Below, in pieces: positions 35,044 to 47,017 of a stretch of 64,000 nucleotides of DNA. The DNA is taken from the NCBI RefSeq assembly GCF_010093535.1, contig NW_022985177.1:910857-974856 (forward strand). The letters are read 5' to 3'. Position numbers and translations under genes: made by a program. The first letter of the stretch is position 1, and every line of letters starts with the position of its first letter. Origin of the DNA: Lindgomyces ingoldianus (lineage: Eukaryota; Ascomycota; Dothideomycetes; Pleosporales; Lindgomycetaceae). Under the pieces are notes generated by a model. It was not told the DNA's origin. It worked only from the letters and a program-made list of their open reading frames with translations, and did no database searches.

Positions 35044-36048
35044 ATGCAAATGAAGAGCATGGGGTTGGCCACAGTACCGTTTAGTCATGAGACTGAGCTC
35101 TGTTCCGAGCTCCAGCTTCAAGAGGTCGAAGGACAGAAACAAATAACGTCGACATCGAAACTTCTCCGCCTTCCTGGACACCCAAGAATCTCCCTAGCCG
35201 AACTAGATGTCCGGGACGTCCTAGAGCGTGAAATGATGACGCCGGATCTGAACAGAATGGCTCCGCATCTATGGTTAGTCGCCAAACCATCGAGCGACCA
35301 CTGCAATCCTCTGCATGAACAGGTTGTCCGCGGCCGAAACATTGTCATAACCGAAAATCCGGAGCTACATCTCTGCTGGATCGATAGCAAGGTGTTCATC
35401 AAACCCATTCCTCGATGTCTCCTGTCGTGGGCATTCTGGCGACACTACTTGGACGACTCAAATGCCAATTCGGATCCAAAGGCGAAGGCGAAGCTGATAG
35501 AAGCCGTCCTTGGATACATGCGGTCGTACAACTTTTTGGTTCGACATGAATCTGACTACAGGATAGCAGTCAAGGAACATCTCATCCCCGTAACAGCGAC
35601 GTACGAGGACTTCATGATATTCATCTCCAGTTTCGCCGAAATCCAGGACAGCCAAGTCTCACCGCGATATCGGTTCGGCGAGCTACGACTGCGGAGACTG
35701 AATCTGTGGTCTCCATTACTCTTGAAGAAGACCTACTTCCACAAAATTGTCTGGCAGTACGGCGACTACCTCGCGCAGTATTACGCACCGTACCTCTTCT
35801 TCTTCGGCATCTTCTCGGTCGTGTTAAGCGCGATGCAAGTTGGCGTGGGCGCGAAGAAGGATTGGCAATCGTTTTATGGTGTCTCAGCGTGGTTCTCGGT
35901 CGCAACTCTGATAGTTGTGTGTTTGGTCATCCTGGGGATAATAGGTGACTTTGTCTTCTTGAGTGGGAGAGAGGCGGTTTATGCGATCAAGCATAAGTTC
36001 TTCCCGCGGAGGAAGCCATCGAATGCATCTAGAAAGGGCTTGGTTTAG
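35044..36048 (+). CDS. DUF6601 family membrane protein
   Basis: Intronless 334-residue protein of a fungal family without known function. Family-type signatures: MAPHLWLVAKPSSDHCNPLH, QVVRGRNIVITENPELHLCW, FIKPIPRCLLSWAFWRHYL and SDYRIAVKEHLIP. Near the C-terminus are two hydrophobic helices, YLFFFGIFSVVLSAMQVG (about 248-270) and VATLIVVCLVILGIIGDFVF (about 284-307), followed by a basic tail (KHKFFPRRKPSNASRKG). The start at 35044 (MQMKSM) is the first Met of the frame; 35050 is equally possible. Some databases label relatives as subtilisin-like, but I see no protease triad. It lies head to head with the NACHT protein, which is also membrane-anchored, so co-regulation is possible. Confidence 0.8.
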   Translation: MQMKSMGLATVPFSHETELCSELQLQEVEGQKQITSTSKLLRLPGHPRISLAELDVRDVLEREMMTPDLNRMAPHLWLVAKPSSDHCNPLHEQVVRGRNIVITENPELHLCWIDSKVFIKPIPRCLLSWAFWRHYLDDSNANSDPKAKAKLIEAVLGYMRSYNFLVRHESDYRIAVKEHLIPVTATYEDFMIFISSFAEIQDSQVSPRYRFGELRLRRLNLWSPLLLKKTYFHKIVWQYGDYLAQYYAPYLFFFGIFSVVLSAMQVGVGAKKDWQSFYGVSAWFSVATLIVVCLVILGIIGDFVFLSGREAVYAIKHKFFPRRKPSNASRKGLV

Positions 36049-36274
36049 ACTACAAATCTAATGTTAGAATCAGCATTCAACCAGCGTTGAACTAGTTGAG
36101 AAAGTATCGGAATCAATCGCGAACTTACTCTACAGCTTCATCCAGCGCGCTGCACGACAACCACTCTTGCTTGGAGGTGTATATCAGTAGCCCATAGCAT
36201 CGCAGCGGGGCATCGAGCTCTCGATATCACAACCTTATTCACCTAGAGCATCTCAAGCCATCCAAAACGAGACC
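36049..36274. other. Intergenic, nothing recognised
   Basis: Short spacer between the DUF6601 stop and the pseudogene start. Confidence 0.5.
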
Positions 36275-36659
36275 ATGGTATCCTCAAAGTCCTCATCCTC
36301 GCCCACCACCCTCCCATCCTCCTCAAACCCTCCGCCCACCACCACCACCAGCACGCCCATCCACTCGGCCTAACGCATCACCGAAGCCAAAGTGGCCATC
36401 ACCACCTCCCTCGCCAGCTTCAGCGGGGCGCTGGACACAGACATCACATCACGCGCCGCCGTCATCCACGACAACGCGGCGGCGCTGGCATCACAGGAGG
36501 CAGAGCTGCGCAAGCGGACGGGCGCGCTGGCGGGGGAGAACGCGCGAGCTGAACAAGCTGGGGGATGTGCAGAACTAGACGGAGGTGTTGGAGTGGGATT
36601 TGTTGGTGCTGGAGGAGATGGTGCGGCTGGTGGAAGAGGGCTGGATGGGGGAAATGTGA
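36275..36659 (+). pseudogene. BLOC-1 subunit 1 (GCN5L1)-like pseudogene
   Basis: ATG 36275 opens a Ser/Pro/Thr-rich start (MVSSKSSSSPTTLPSSS) that is cut by TAA at 36371, after which the same frame continues RITEAKVAITTSLASFSGAL and NAAALASQEAELRKRTGALA. One base too many near 36545 shifts the frame. The other frame then continues RELNKLGDVQN, a TAG at 36576, then TEVLEWDLLVLEEMVRLVEE and a natural TGA at 36657-36659. The N-W-x-E-x-L-E-x-D end and the preceding helix match BLOC1S1/GCN5L1, a subunit of an endosomal sorting complex. Both nonsense codons equal single C:G to T:A changes (CAA to TAA, TGG to TAG). The gene borders the A+T-rich tract. Confidence 0.65.
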
Positions 36660-37121
36660 GTGGGGCTAATTCGGGGAGGATGGGGTCGTAATGGGTGGAT
36701 TATTTGTGGGATTTGAATGTATGACTGGTTTCTGAAATGGAGCTGTTTCTGAAATGGAGCTGATTCTTCTGGCTGGACATTAATCAAGGCGGGCAAGTTC
36801 AATATAGAGGACCAACGTTATTAATCGGGGTAAGCCTGAGAGGTGGACCCAGGAGCAGGTATTTGAGAGTTTGTTCTATTCTTTTGGCTATGAAGAAGTG
36901 AGGGACCAAGTCATAGTGAATAAAGCGGTTGAAGAAATTGTGTTTTTGGATTAAGACTTCAACGATAGAGCTTCAGAAGACCCTGCTGCTGGGTTCTATC
37001 CATTACTCTATATCCTTTATTGCGTTACCTCACTGTTGAGCATGATAGTTGCAACTCTTATCATAGTTTAGGCTAGGATAGTAAGCCCTAATATACCCTG
37101 AAAAGAATTTTAACTCTGTTA
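36660..37121. other. Boundary into A+T-rich, RIP-like sequence
   Basis: Base composition shifts from about even to strongly A+T-rich within a few hundred bases. No gene recognised. Confidence 0.6.
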
Positions 37122-38979
37122 ACATAGAACACAAGCGAGTTGGTAACATAAGCAAGTCAGTAGCCTTACTAACTTTGCGCAACGCGTTAACTATTAACTA
37201 CTATAGCTTAACTAACTACTTCTTAATTATGTTTAAATAAAGTAGGTATTATCTTTACTATCTAAGCCTTTAATTGCGCGCAAATTAAAAGTGTAAATTA
37301 TGCTGCAGCTATGTTTAATGTGCCCTAATTAACTTTAAACAACTAACGCGCTAGTTAACTTACATAATGTAATTACTAGCTTAACTTAAAGAAGCTTACT
37401 AAGCTAAAAAAAAAGTTAATTATTAAACATATACTTAACTTTAATTTATAAAAATTCTTGCCTAGCTTAAACACTGTGCAAGTTATAGCTAACAATCTGC
37501 TTACTGCACGCAGTGCTTAGCTAGTAGAAAAAAACTAGCTGCTAAACTTTATTAAGTGTATAAATAGCCTTACTATATGTTTTAATTAACTATATAACTA
37601 GCAGTAAGCTTTATGCAAGGATCCTAGAATAATACAGACCTAGTTTAAGCTTGTACAGTGTACGCAGGCTACCTATAGGATCTTAGATAAGGATACCTTT
37701 AACTTTAATAAAGCTAGCTTTATAATAAGCTAAATAACATTTTAAATAGTTATTACTAGCTTAAAAAAATATTATTAGCTTAAAGTAGTATAACTAGGTA
37801 ATTATAAGTAAGTTATAGTTATTTAGAGAATTAATGCTATAAAGTAGGCTATCCTACTATATATTATCTTTAAGGCCTAGTACTACCTATCTGCCTAGTA
37901 TAAGGATTAGGATATCCTAGGCAACTAGAAGATTAGTGTAAGTAAGAATAAATAGACTAATAATAATCTTAAAGTTACTTAGCTAAGGCACTTTATTAAG
38001 CATACTAAGAATAGAATAGTAGGCGCGCGCTAACTTTTAGTTCTAAATAGTTATATAAGCTATTACTTAGCTATATTTAAAGACCTCTATAAAAAGAATA
38101 ATATCTACATGCTTTATATGCCTTTACATTTATTACATCTCTTTTAGCTGCTTAATTTTAGCTGCTTTTTACTATTAAAGTATGTGTATAAAGATAAAAT
38201 TAATAGCTTAGTTTACTGCTATATAAAGCATATTACTAAGCTTAAATTTCTGCCTTCTTTTAAAGCAGCTTTTAAGAAGGCTTTTACACTAAAAAATATT
38301 TACATAAGTTTTAAAGGTGTAGAGCTAGTTTTACTTACACTAAAAGTAGTACTATTAAAGCTTAATGTAGTTATTTGTACGCCTTTACTACTACTACTAC
38401 CTTAACTAGAGGCTCTCTAGGTGTTGTAAACACTAAGTAACATATATAAACTTAAGGCGCAGTTAACTTTACTTTATATAAAAATTTAATAGCATTAAAA
38501 CTTATTTTTTATATAAATGCTTTAGTTACTAAATTATCTTACTAAAAGTGCTAAAATAGTAATGTATTTAGCTTTACTACTATGTAATTAGGTCTCTGCC
38601 TTTTAAAAAGCTAATAAGGCTGTAACAAAGTAAAAGGCGTGTAAAAAAAGGCAGATTTAAAGGCATGAAGATATAATAATTAAAGAAGGTGTAGATATAG
38701 TTACTTAAAAAGACATATAGCAGCTAGCAGAGCAGAGTAAGCAGCAGGATGCATTAGCATTAGAGCAAAGTTAACAGGCTCTTACGCGCTGTAGTTGCTG
38801 CAGGGAGCCTAGTTATAATTCTTACACATGTAAAAAAAATACTATAAACGCTACTTTATCTTAGATACTTACATTTTTATAGTATTTTAATGCGTTGTTA
38901 AGTTGTGTTGTTTTAAAGGTAAAGAAAGTTAGTAAGGCTACTAACTTGCTTATGTTACTAACTCGCTTGTGTTCTATGT
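37122..38979 (+). mobile_element. RIP-mutated pogo/Fot1-type (Tc1-mariner, DDE_1) transposon
   Basis: 1858 bp between TA duplications (37120-37121 and 38980-38981), with long TIRs: the left end reads ACATAGAACACAAGCGAGTT and the right end is its complement with few changes over about 60 bp. The length equals full-size Fot1/Pot2 elements. Broken coding sequence on the plus strand still reads WLRHFIKHTKNRTVGARRLL-type residues (38.0 kb), YMLYMPLHLLHL for the usual MPPHSSHLLQPLD, KLKFLPSFKAAFKKAFTLKN (in the open frame 38184-38405), and a decayed zinc knuckle CRCCREPSYNSYTCKK at about 38.8 kb. Many codons are TAA/TAG in place of CAA/CAG or TGG, the RIP pattern. It cannot encode transposase. Confidence 0.85.
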
Positions 38980-39291
38980 TAACCATAATTTAAACATGTT
39001 TTACACAACGCATGCTAGAGCAAACTGCATGCAAATTAGCATAAAGGTGCACTTACATTAGGTATACATTTTTTTCAAAAAAGAATTTAAGAAACACATA
39101 AGGTGACAGAGAAACAGCGTTACCAGGGTTTATCCAAAGAAATTCTAACTAACTAGCGCGTCTAAAAGAGGAGATTCTGCTCAACTTTTTGTTCTGCAAA
39201 CCCGAATATAATAAGCAGAGCAAGCTCTGCTAATTATGTTATGTTCTTAAGTTGCTAATGTAACTCTCTTAAAAAAATAAAAAAAGTTGTA
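38980..39291. other. Spacer between two transposon relics
   Basis: About 310 bp with no recognised feature. Confidence 0.5.
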
Positions 39292-40423
39292 ACGTACCTA
39301 ACAGGTTGGCCGGCCACACAGGTTGGCCAGCCACTTTTGCTAAGCCCCTACTAAACTCTACCTATCTACATAATGCCTTAACAACAACACTAGATTAAAT
39401 CTTCTAAAAAACATTAGATACAGCTTGCTCTTTAGGCTCTTAAATAAGACTTAAAACTCTCCTTACAACGCGCTGTAGCTATCTATAATGTCTCTTACAC
39501 AACACTAAGCAATTAACGCGCTAGACAGCCTTTATAAGTAGAATGCTAGCCTAAATTAAGGAATTTAACTAAGCTTAAAAAAAAGGTAGTTATTAAGTAC
39601 ATACTTAAGCTTATTACACGTAGATTTCCCTTTAGGCTTACAGCTGTAGCTAATATAGCTAATTCCTTGCCTGTAAAGCGTAATTTAGGCTAGGTTAGCT
39701 TAAACTAGACTAGTATGTAGGTTAAGCACTGCTTTAAGTTTATAATAAAGTTTAATTATAAGTATAATTATAAGAGAGTGCTTTATAAAAATCTAGAGGT
39801 TATCTAGGGCTAGTTTTGCCTAGTAGCTAACATAAAAGCTAAGTACAGTATCTAAAATAAAGACAAGTATAACTTTAATAAGTTAGGCTTTATAATAGGC
39901 TAGATATTAACTAAAGCAGTTATTATAGCTTTAAAGAGACAAAGACAGCTAAAAGTAATACAGCAAAGTAATAAAAAGTAGATAACAGTTATTTAAAGTA
40001 TTAATGTAATAGAGTAGGCTATAAGATTATAAAGCTTTAAGCAGCAAATAAGGCTGCTACACAACATAGATTACATAAAAAAAAGTAAATTTAAGTAAAA
40101 AAAACCTTAATAGTTAAGAATAGAGCTTGTCTAACTACTTTAAAGAAGTTTAGAGCGTGTAGTAATAGGAAGAAGCTAAAGACGCAGGTGCGCGCTAAAG
40201 AAGGTAAGCTAAGTTAAAGGTAATATAAGTAGTGTAATTAAACTAGGCATAACTTGCGTACGTGTAAGTAAGTAGTAGAAGTAGACTCTAAATAATATCT
40301 TATGTTGTATTACTTTATATAGGGCTAAAGTGGGCTGTTTTGCGAGAGAATAGGGTGGTTTTAGTAGGGGCTTGGCAAAAGTGGCCGGCCAACCCGTGTG
40401 GCCGGCCAACCCGTTAGGTACGT
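39292..40423 (+). mobile_element. Internally deleted pogo-type element with GGCCGGCC-rich ends
   Basis: 1132 bp flanked by TA. The TIRs begin ACGTACCTAAC and carry two tandem copies of a GGTTGGCCGGCCACAC unit at each end, which kept their G+C content. Inside, the plus strand reads a decayed transposase N-terminal half (RRFPFRLTAVANIANSL, then KAKYSI and YNFNKLGFIIG for the usual YNFDETGF). It then jumps to the C-terminal zinc knuckle (about 40.24 kb, readable as CN*TRHNLRTCK). About 0.7 kb of the catalytic domain is missing compared with the 1858-bp element. It is a non-autonomous derivative related to the two fold-back elements at 42 and 46 kb by its terminal bases. Confidence 0.75.
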
Positions 40424-42034
40424 TACCTTATATAAAGCATAGTTTAATTTTATAAAGTAAGAAAAGTTTAGCCTAAAGTTTTTACATATTTCTTTATATA
40501 AAGATTAATTACTAATTTATATTCTAAAGTAACTTTAATTATTTAATGCTAGCTATTTTATTTTATATAATTATTAAGTAGAACTTTTTTATTAGTAAGA
40601 GTAATAAAGTCTTTTATACAACCTAGTAAGCTTTAGGTGTATATAACAATGTTATAAAGTTTACTAAGCGCACTAAAAGCTTAAAACTAGTTATTTTTTA
40701 ACTTTAAGTTTACTTTAAGTCTATTTTTATCTTTAATGTTATATAATATAAGCTTATCTTTTAGAATTAGGTTCTAGAAGAAGAAGGCCTTAATAGTAAG
40801 ATAAAGAATATAGCTATTATATTAGATACACTAGTGTAGCGCTTTCTACTCTATATTATAGTCTTCTTAAAGATATTTTTAGATTGTATAACATAAGATG
40901 TTGTTTATAGATGCATTATTAGTAATAATAGCACTAAGTCTTTACACAATACTATAGTCTTAAAGTATTAGAAGTAGTGTTTAGAACTAATTCTCTTTAC
41001 TATATAATAAAGTTATATAAAGTGTAAAAAGCTTTTTTTATAATCTTTTATTTTAATGTACAAAGTGTGCGTAGACACTAAGTAGAAGATGCTTATTTAG
41101 AGATGTCTAGATATCTATAAAAATGTGTACCTTAGATATTACTAATTAAAGCTTTTTTTATATAATATTCGTGTAAGATAAGAATGTACTTTAGATTATT
41201 TTATTTACTGTAAAGTAAGTAGTTATAATATAACTTTTAACCTTTAAATTTAGAGCCTTATAGAATATGTAAAACTCTAGCTATTTAACTATTTAAAATA
41301 AGAGCCTTCTTATAGTTACTACTAAAATAAGCGTTGTAAAAATAACATGCTAATTTAGTACATTCTAAAGAGCTAGTGTATTAATATTATTTAACTACTC
41401 TATGTTGTAAAGCTGTGCGTAGAGATATTAAAGTTAATTATAAGTTTTTATATAAACAAGTTTATTTTTTTTAAAGCAGATATTATGTTTAGTCTTTAAG
41501 TAATTTTAAAAGTTTATAGTAGACTTTAAGAAATATACTGTTTTTATATAATATTTATAGTATATAAGCTTTATTTTTTTATAATGTGTATCTTTTTTTT
41601 ATATAGTAACTAAGTATGTTCTTATAGAGCAGAAGTCTTCTTTTGCGCTTAGTTTAATAACTTCTCTATACAAGAGAAGTATAATTTTAGTGTAAAAAGT
41701 AATAAATTAGCTTTAGAAGCTATTATATTTAAATAATTATTTATATAATGTAGAAATCTAAAAATCTAAATTTTTTTTATAGAGGGCTAAGAACATCTGT
41801 GTAAATATTATAAATCCACTAATATTTGCTAATACACGCTAGTATTAATTAGTAACAATATTAATTAATCTAATTAGCACATATTGAAATTGAAAACCAC
41901 GCTAATAATACCTTTAGTCTTTCTCTAGTGTTCATTCTACGTTTATGCTAGCTTGCCCTTGTGCTCTTAGAGCTTAGAATATATTCTCTAAGTTTTGTTG
42001 TTCTTTAGTGTTCTAAAGCTGCCTACTAGGTTCC
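40424..42034. other. A+T-rich degenerate sequence
   Basis: About 1.6 kb of heavily mutated sequence. Codon-like stretches exist, but I cannot assign a family. The last about 130 bp (41.9-42.03 kb) may be the 5' part of the phosphorylase-like pseudogene that the hAT element splits. Confidence 0.4.
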
Positions 42035-42234
42035 TACGTAGCTAGAGTTAGCAACAATTAAGTTAATTAAGTTAGAGTAAATTACTTAATTAATTAGCAA
42101 ATCTAGCATATTTTAATTAACTTAATTAACTTAATTAATAGATTACATAGTAAATTAACTACTATATATTGTATAGATAGTCTCTAGGTCTTTAAGAGAG
42201 ATAGTGTTACTATGTAGACTTTTTACTAACTTTA

Positions 42235-43334
42235 ACGTACTTTATAGGCGAGTTGCTCACACACCTAAGTTGCTTACTTTTGCTAAAACCCTACTAAACT
42301 ACCTTTTCTACACTAATGCATTCCCTACAACACTACTTAGACGCGCTAAAAGAACATTAGATACAGCTTACGCTCTAAGCTTTTAAATAAGACATAAAAC
42401 TTTTAAAAAAATATGCTATAGCTATATATAAGGTCTTATAAAAAATAATAAATAACTATAGCGCTAGATAACCTTTATAAGCTAATTCTACAGCTAAATT
42501 ATAAAAGCTAGGCAATAAAAAAAAGTAGGTAATTATTAAGACTATACTTAAGCTATATGCGCAAGGAATTTCCCCTTAGATAGCATTTATAGCTAATATA
42601 GCTAATTCTTTGCGCGCTAAGCATAATTTAGGCTATGTTTATATAAACTAGCCTAGTATGTTTGTAAAGTGTTATTTAAAGCTTAAAGTAACATTTAAGT
42701 GTAAGTATAACTATAAAAAAGCTTTTTATAAAAGTTCTAAAGTAATTTAGAGCAGGTTTAGCCTTATAAAGAATATTAAAGCTAAGTATAGTATCTAAGA
42801 TAATAACATGTACAACTTTAGTAAAATAAAGTTTATAATTAGCTAAATATCTTTTAACTATACTTATACTTAAAACTTTACTTTAAGCTTTAAATAACGC
42901 TTTATAAACATACTAGGCTAGTTTATATAAACATAGCCTAGATTACGCTTAGCGCGCAAAAAATTAGCTATATTAGCTATAAATACTATCTAAAAGGAAA
43001 TTCCTTGCGCATATAGCTTAAGTATAGTCTTAATAATCACCTGCTTTTTTTTATTACCTAGCCTTTATAATTTAGCTGTAGAATTAGCTTATAAAGGTTA
43101 TTTAGTGCTATAGTTATTTATTATCTTTTATAAGACTTTATATATAGCTATAGCACATTTTTTTAAGAGTTTTATGTCTTATTTAAAAGCTTAGAGTGTA
43201 AGCTGTATCTAATGTTCTTTTAGCACGTCTAAGTAGTGTTGTGGGGAATGCATTAGTGTAGGAAGAGTAGTTTAGTAGGGTCTTAGCAAAAGTAAGCAAC
43301 TTAGGTGTGTGAGCAACTTGCCTATAAAGTACGT
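42235..43334 (+). mobile_element. Fold-back pogo-derived element, copy A
   Basis: 1100 bp flanked by TA. It is a near-perfect giant inverted repeat: left arm 42235-42713, spacer 42714-42854, right arm 42855-43334. The arms begin ACGTACTTTATAGGC and differ mainly by C/T and G/A. Left arm plus spacer read the first part of a pogo-type transposase (KEFPL, later KAKYSI and YNFSKIKFII for YNFDETGF); the right arm is the left arm repeated backwards. A transcript across it would fold into a hairpin of about 480 bp. It lies inside the hAT element. Confidence 0.8.
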
Positions 43335-45916
43335 TATAGGCTTTAAGCTAAGGCGCTTCTAACTATGTAGGCTTTATAGAGTAGAAAGAAGGTCTGCCTT
43401 TATGCAGAGACGCCTTGTCTCTAGTAAATTATCTAGCTTAGAGAAGGTTCTCTTATAATTAGTAGCTACTATAAGAATGCTAAAGATTATAAAGGTAAAG
43501 CATAATAAAATAAAGTACTTATTAGCCTTCTTTATTCTATATAGAATTAAGTTACATGTAAATAATAACTTTTTTAGTATAGGTAACTTAATTATCTAGC
43601 GCTTAAACTTATTATAGTAATAGGTTAGGCAGGTGTTATTACCTTATAAAGTAGCTTTTATAAAATCTAACTAGCTTTTAGCTAGCTTTATATATGCCTT
43701 CTTTAGCAAAGGCTTTAGAGTACTAATAGAAAAGGCAGTGTCTTTAAACTCTATCTATAAGTGTTAAAAGCTAAGGTGGTAGTTATTTAGCTAGCTTTTA
43801 TATATATAAGGTTTCTTATAAAGCTTCTTATTATAATTAAAAGGCACTATTTACACTTTATCTATGTAACCTTTTATGTGTAGGTAAAAACAGTAGGTAG
43901 TGTAATAAGCTAAAGTGTTCTTTAACTTACACATATAATTTATAATCTTAATATAAGCTATGTTATAAGTAGCTTAAATATAGTTCTTTAAAGTGCTAAT
44001 GTTATTAAAGTTAATGTTATTATACTAAAAAAGCATCTTATTAGAGGTAGTTATAAGCTAATTAAGCGTAGAAGGCACCTTCTAGATAGCGCCTAACGTG
44101 CTAGCTACGTCCCTGCCCTCTATACAGGTAGTAGCCTTTTTAAAGGGCTATAAAAATTTTTAGTACTCTATAATTATTACTTAATTTTTAGTAAAAAGGC
44201 TATTTTTTTTAATAAACTAGCGCTTTTAAAGATTACTAAGTTAGAAGTATTAATAAAAGCCTTAGTACTAATATTTAATAAGCTTATAGCTAATATACTT
44301 ATTAAAAGGCATGTAAAGCTTAAGCGTGTGTGTAAATAGTTATAATAAAAGTTTTACTTTATCTTTACAAGTTTAATAATCTCTAGCGTTTTAACCTTGC
44401 AATCTAGCTCTAATTAAGTGTTGTAGGTTATCTAGCACTGTTTAAGAAGCTAGCAGGCTTGCAGTGTATAGATAAAGGCAATAATGTTAATTAGAACACC
44501 TAGAGGGCTAGCTTTACACTACTTATTAAGAAACACTTTTTTCTTTTTAAAATGCTCTTTTATGTTTTTATACACTTTATAATCTTTACTAAATATAATT
44601 TGTTAGGTAGTAAAGTTAATTATATAGTAAGTGTAATATAGTTATTAATAGTAGAAGTTAAAGTTATATTTAATAGCTAGAGTGTTAATTATAAAGTTAT
44701 TATTAGTAGTGTTATTAAAAATAAAGTAACCTAAGTTATAAATAGAGATCTTAAAGCTTTTAAGTATAGTATTAATAATAGTAGCAATATTAACACCTAT
44801 ATGCTAGCCTATTAATAAGGGCAGGCTAAGTATGTAATAATAAGGCGCACTGTTGTAATTAAGGTAGTGTATATAAATCTTTATAAACGCCTACTTACTA
44901 CCTGTTAACATCTAATTATTAAAGAAGATATATATAGCTAATTATATGTTATAAAGATAATTAATAATAGTAGGTATATATAACATATACTCTACAATTA
45001 TATAAGCTTGTAGAGTATTGTAGAACTTCCACAGCTATGCCTTAGCTAACAGGTTAGCCTGCTGTAACATAGCTTAAAAAGCAGCGCTTTTAATTATAAA
45101 AAGCACCTAGTTATTAGCTACTACTTAGTTAAACACTAATTATAGAAAGTTTGTACATAAGAAGCTTTTTATAATAAGGTTAGTAACACTCTAAAATACC
45201 TTAAGGCCTTTATAGTAAAGGTAAGTAAGCAGGAAGGATTACTAGAAGAGAGTTATAATATAAAAGGTAACTTTTAGACTATTTTTATTAACACTATAGC
45301 TAGCCTTACAATTAGTAAGATAGCGCATAATTAACATAGTTAATAGATTAGCTTAATAGAACCTATTAAAGTGCTTATAATAGTAGTAATAGTAGTAAAG
45401 CTAGTATAAGCATTATTACTTGCAGTGCTAAAGGTAATACTTAGACTACTAAACCTAGCTTTTTTAACTGCGCTTTACTATATAAGCTAGCTTATAATAG
45501 TTAAGTAAACATGTCTATTTAATGCTCTTATACACGTTGTTATTATTATTGTTAATGTTAGTAGTAGAGGGGGTGCCTTCTATAAAGCTTTTATTAGTGT
45601 TAAGCTCTAACAGCATGTTAGTAGCTAAATTAGTAAAACTATTTTTAAAAGTAATTTATAAAGCTGCGCTTTTAAGCTGCTAGGTTTAGACTTTTATAAA
45701 GTTACTATTTATGCCTTCTAAATAATTAGGCAACGCTATATTAATAAAGAGGGCGTTAGTAGAGTAAAAGAGATAGTAGAGGCAGGTAAGTTAGTAGGTA
45801 GTAGAAGGTAAGAAATTTTAGATTTATAGCGCTAAGCCTAGTTAGGCAACTATTACAACTCTAAAGTCTCTTAAAGCTAAGCTGCCTTATACTATATTTA
45901 CTACTTCTACACACTA

Positions 45917-47017
45917 ACGTACTTCACAGGCAAGTTGCTTACACACCTAAGTTGCTTACTTTTGCTAAGACCCTACTAAACCACCCTTCCTACACTAATG
46001 CATTCTCTATAACACTACTTAAACGCGCTAAAAGAAGGTTAGATACAGCTTACACTTTAAGCTTTTAAACAAGACATAAAACTCTTAAAAAAATATGCTA
46101 TAGCTATATATAAAGTTTTATAAAAAATAATAAATAACTATAGCACTAGATAACCTTTATAAGCTAATTCTATAGCTAAATTATAAAAGCTAGGTAATAA
46201 AAAGAAGTAGGTAATTATTAAAACTATACTTAAGCTATATGCGCAAGGAATTTCCTTTTAGATAGCATTTATAGCTAATATAGCTAATTCTTTGCGCGCT
46301 AAGCATAATCTAGGCTATATTTACATAAACTAGCCTAGTATATTTATAAAGTGTTATTTAAAGCTTAAAGTAAAGTTTTAAGTGTAAGTATAGTTAAAAA
46401 ATATTTAGCTAATTATAAACTCTATTTTACTAAAGTTATACATGTTATTATTCTAGATGCTATACTTAGCTTTAATATTCTTTATAAGGCTAAACCTGCT
46501 CTAAATTAACCTAGGACTTTTATAAAAAGCTTTTTTATAGTTATACTTATGCTTAAATATTACTTTAAGCTCTAAATAACACTTTATAAACATACTAGGC
46601 TAGTTTATGTAAATATAGCCTAGATTATGCTTAGCGCGCAAAGAATTAGCTATATTAGCTATAAATGCTATCTAAGGGGAAATTTCTTACGCATATAGCT
46701 TAAGTATAGTCTTAATAATTACCTACTTTTTTTTTATTACCTAGCCTTTATAATTTAGCTATAGAATTAGCTTGTAAAAGATATTTAGCGCTATAGTTAT
46801 TTATTATCTTTTATAAAACTTTATATATAGCTATAGCACATTTTTTTAAAAGTTTTATGTTTTATTTAAAAGCTTAGAGTATAAGCTGTATCTAATGTTC
46901 TTTTAGCGCGTCTAAGTAGTGTTATAGGGAATGCATTAGTGTAGGAAGGGTGGTTTAGTAGGGTCTTAGCAAAAGTAAGCAACTTAGGTGTGTGAGCAAC
47001 TCGCCTGTGAAGTACGT
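45917..47017 (-). mobile_element. Fold-back pogo-derived element, copy B
   Basis: 1101 bp flanked by TA, same structure and terminal bases as the copy at 42235-43334, but its about 140-bp spacer is in the opposite direction, so the element inserted in reverse. Start ACGTACTTCACAGGC, end the complement. Because two copies share the same arm-spacer-arm architecture, this is an element family and not a chance rearrangement. It sits near the right end of the hAT element. Confidence 0.8.

Noticed and set aside
34707..35084. 125-codon plus-strand frame in the divergent promoter
   Set aside because: It overlaps the DUF6601 start in another frame and has no support.
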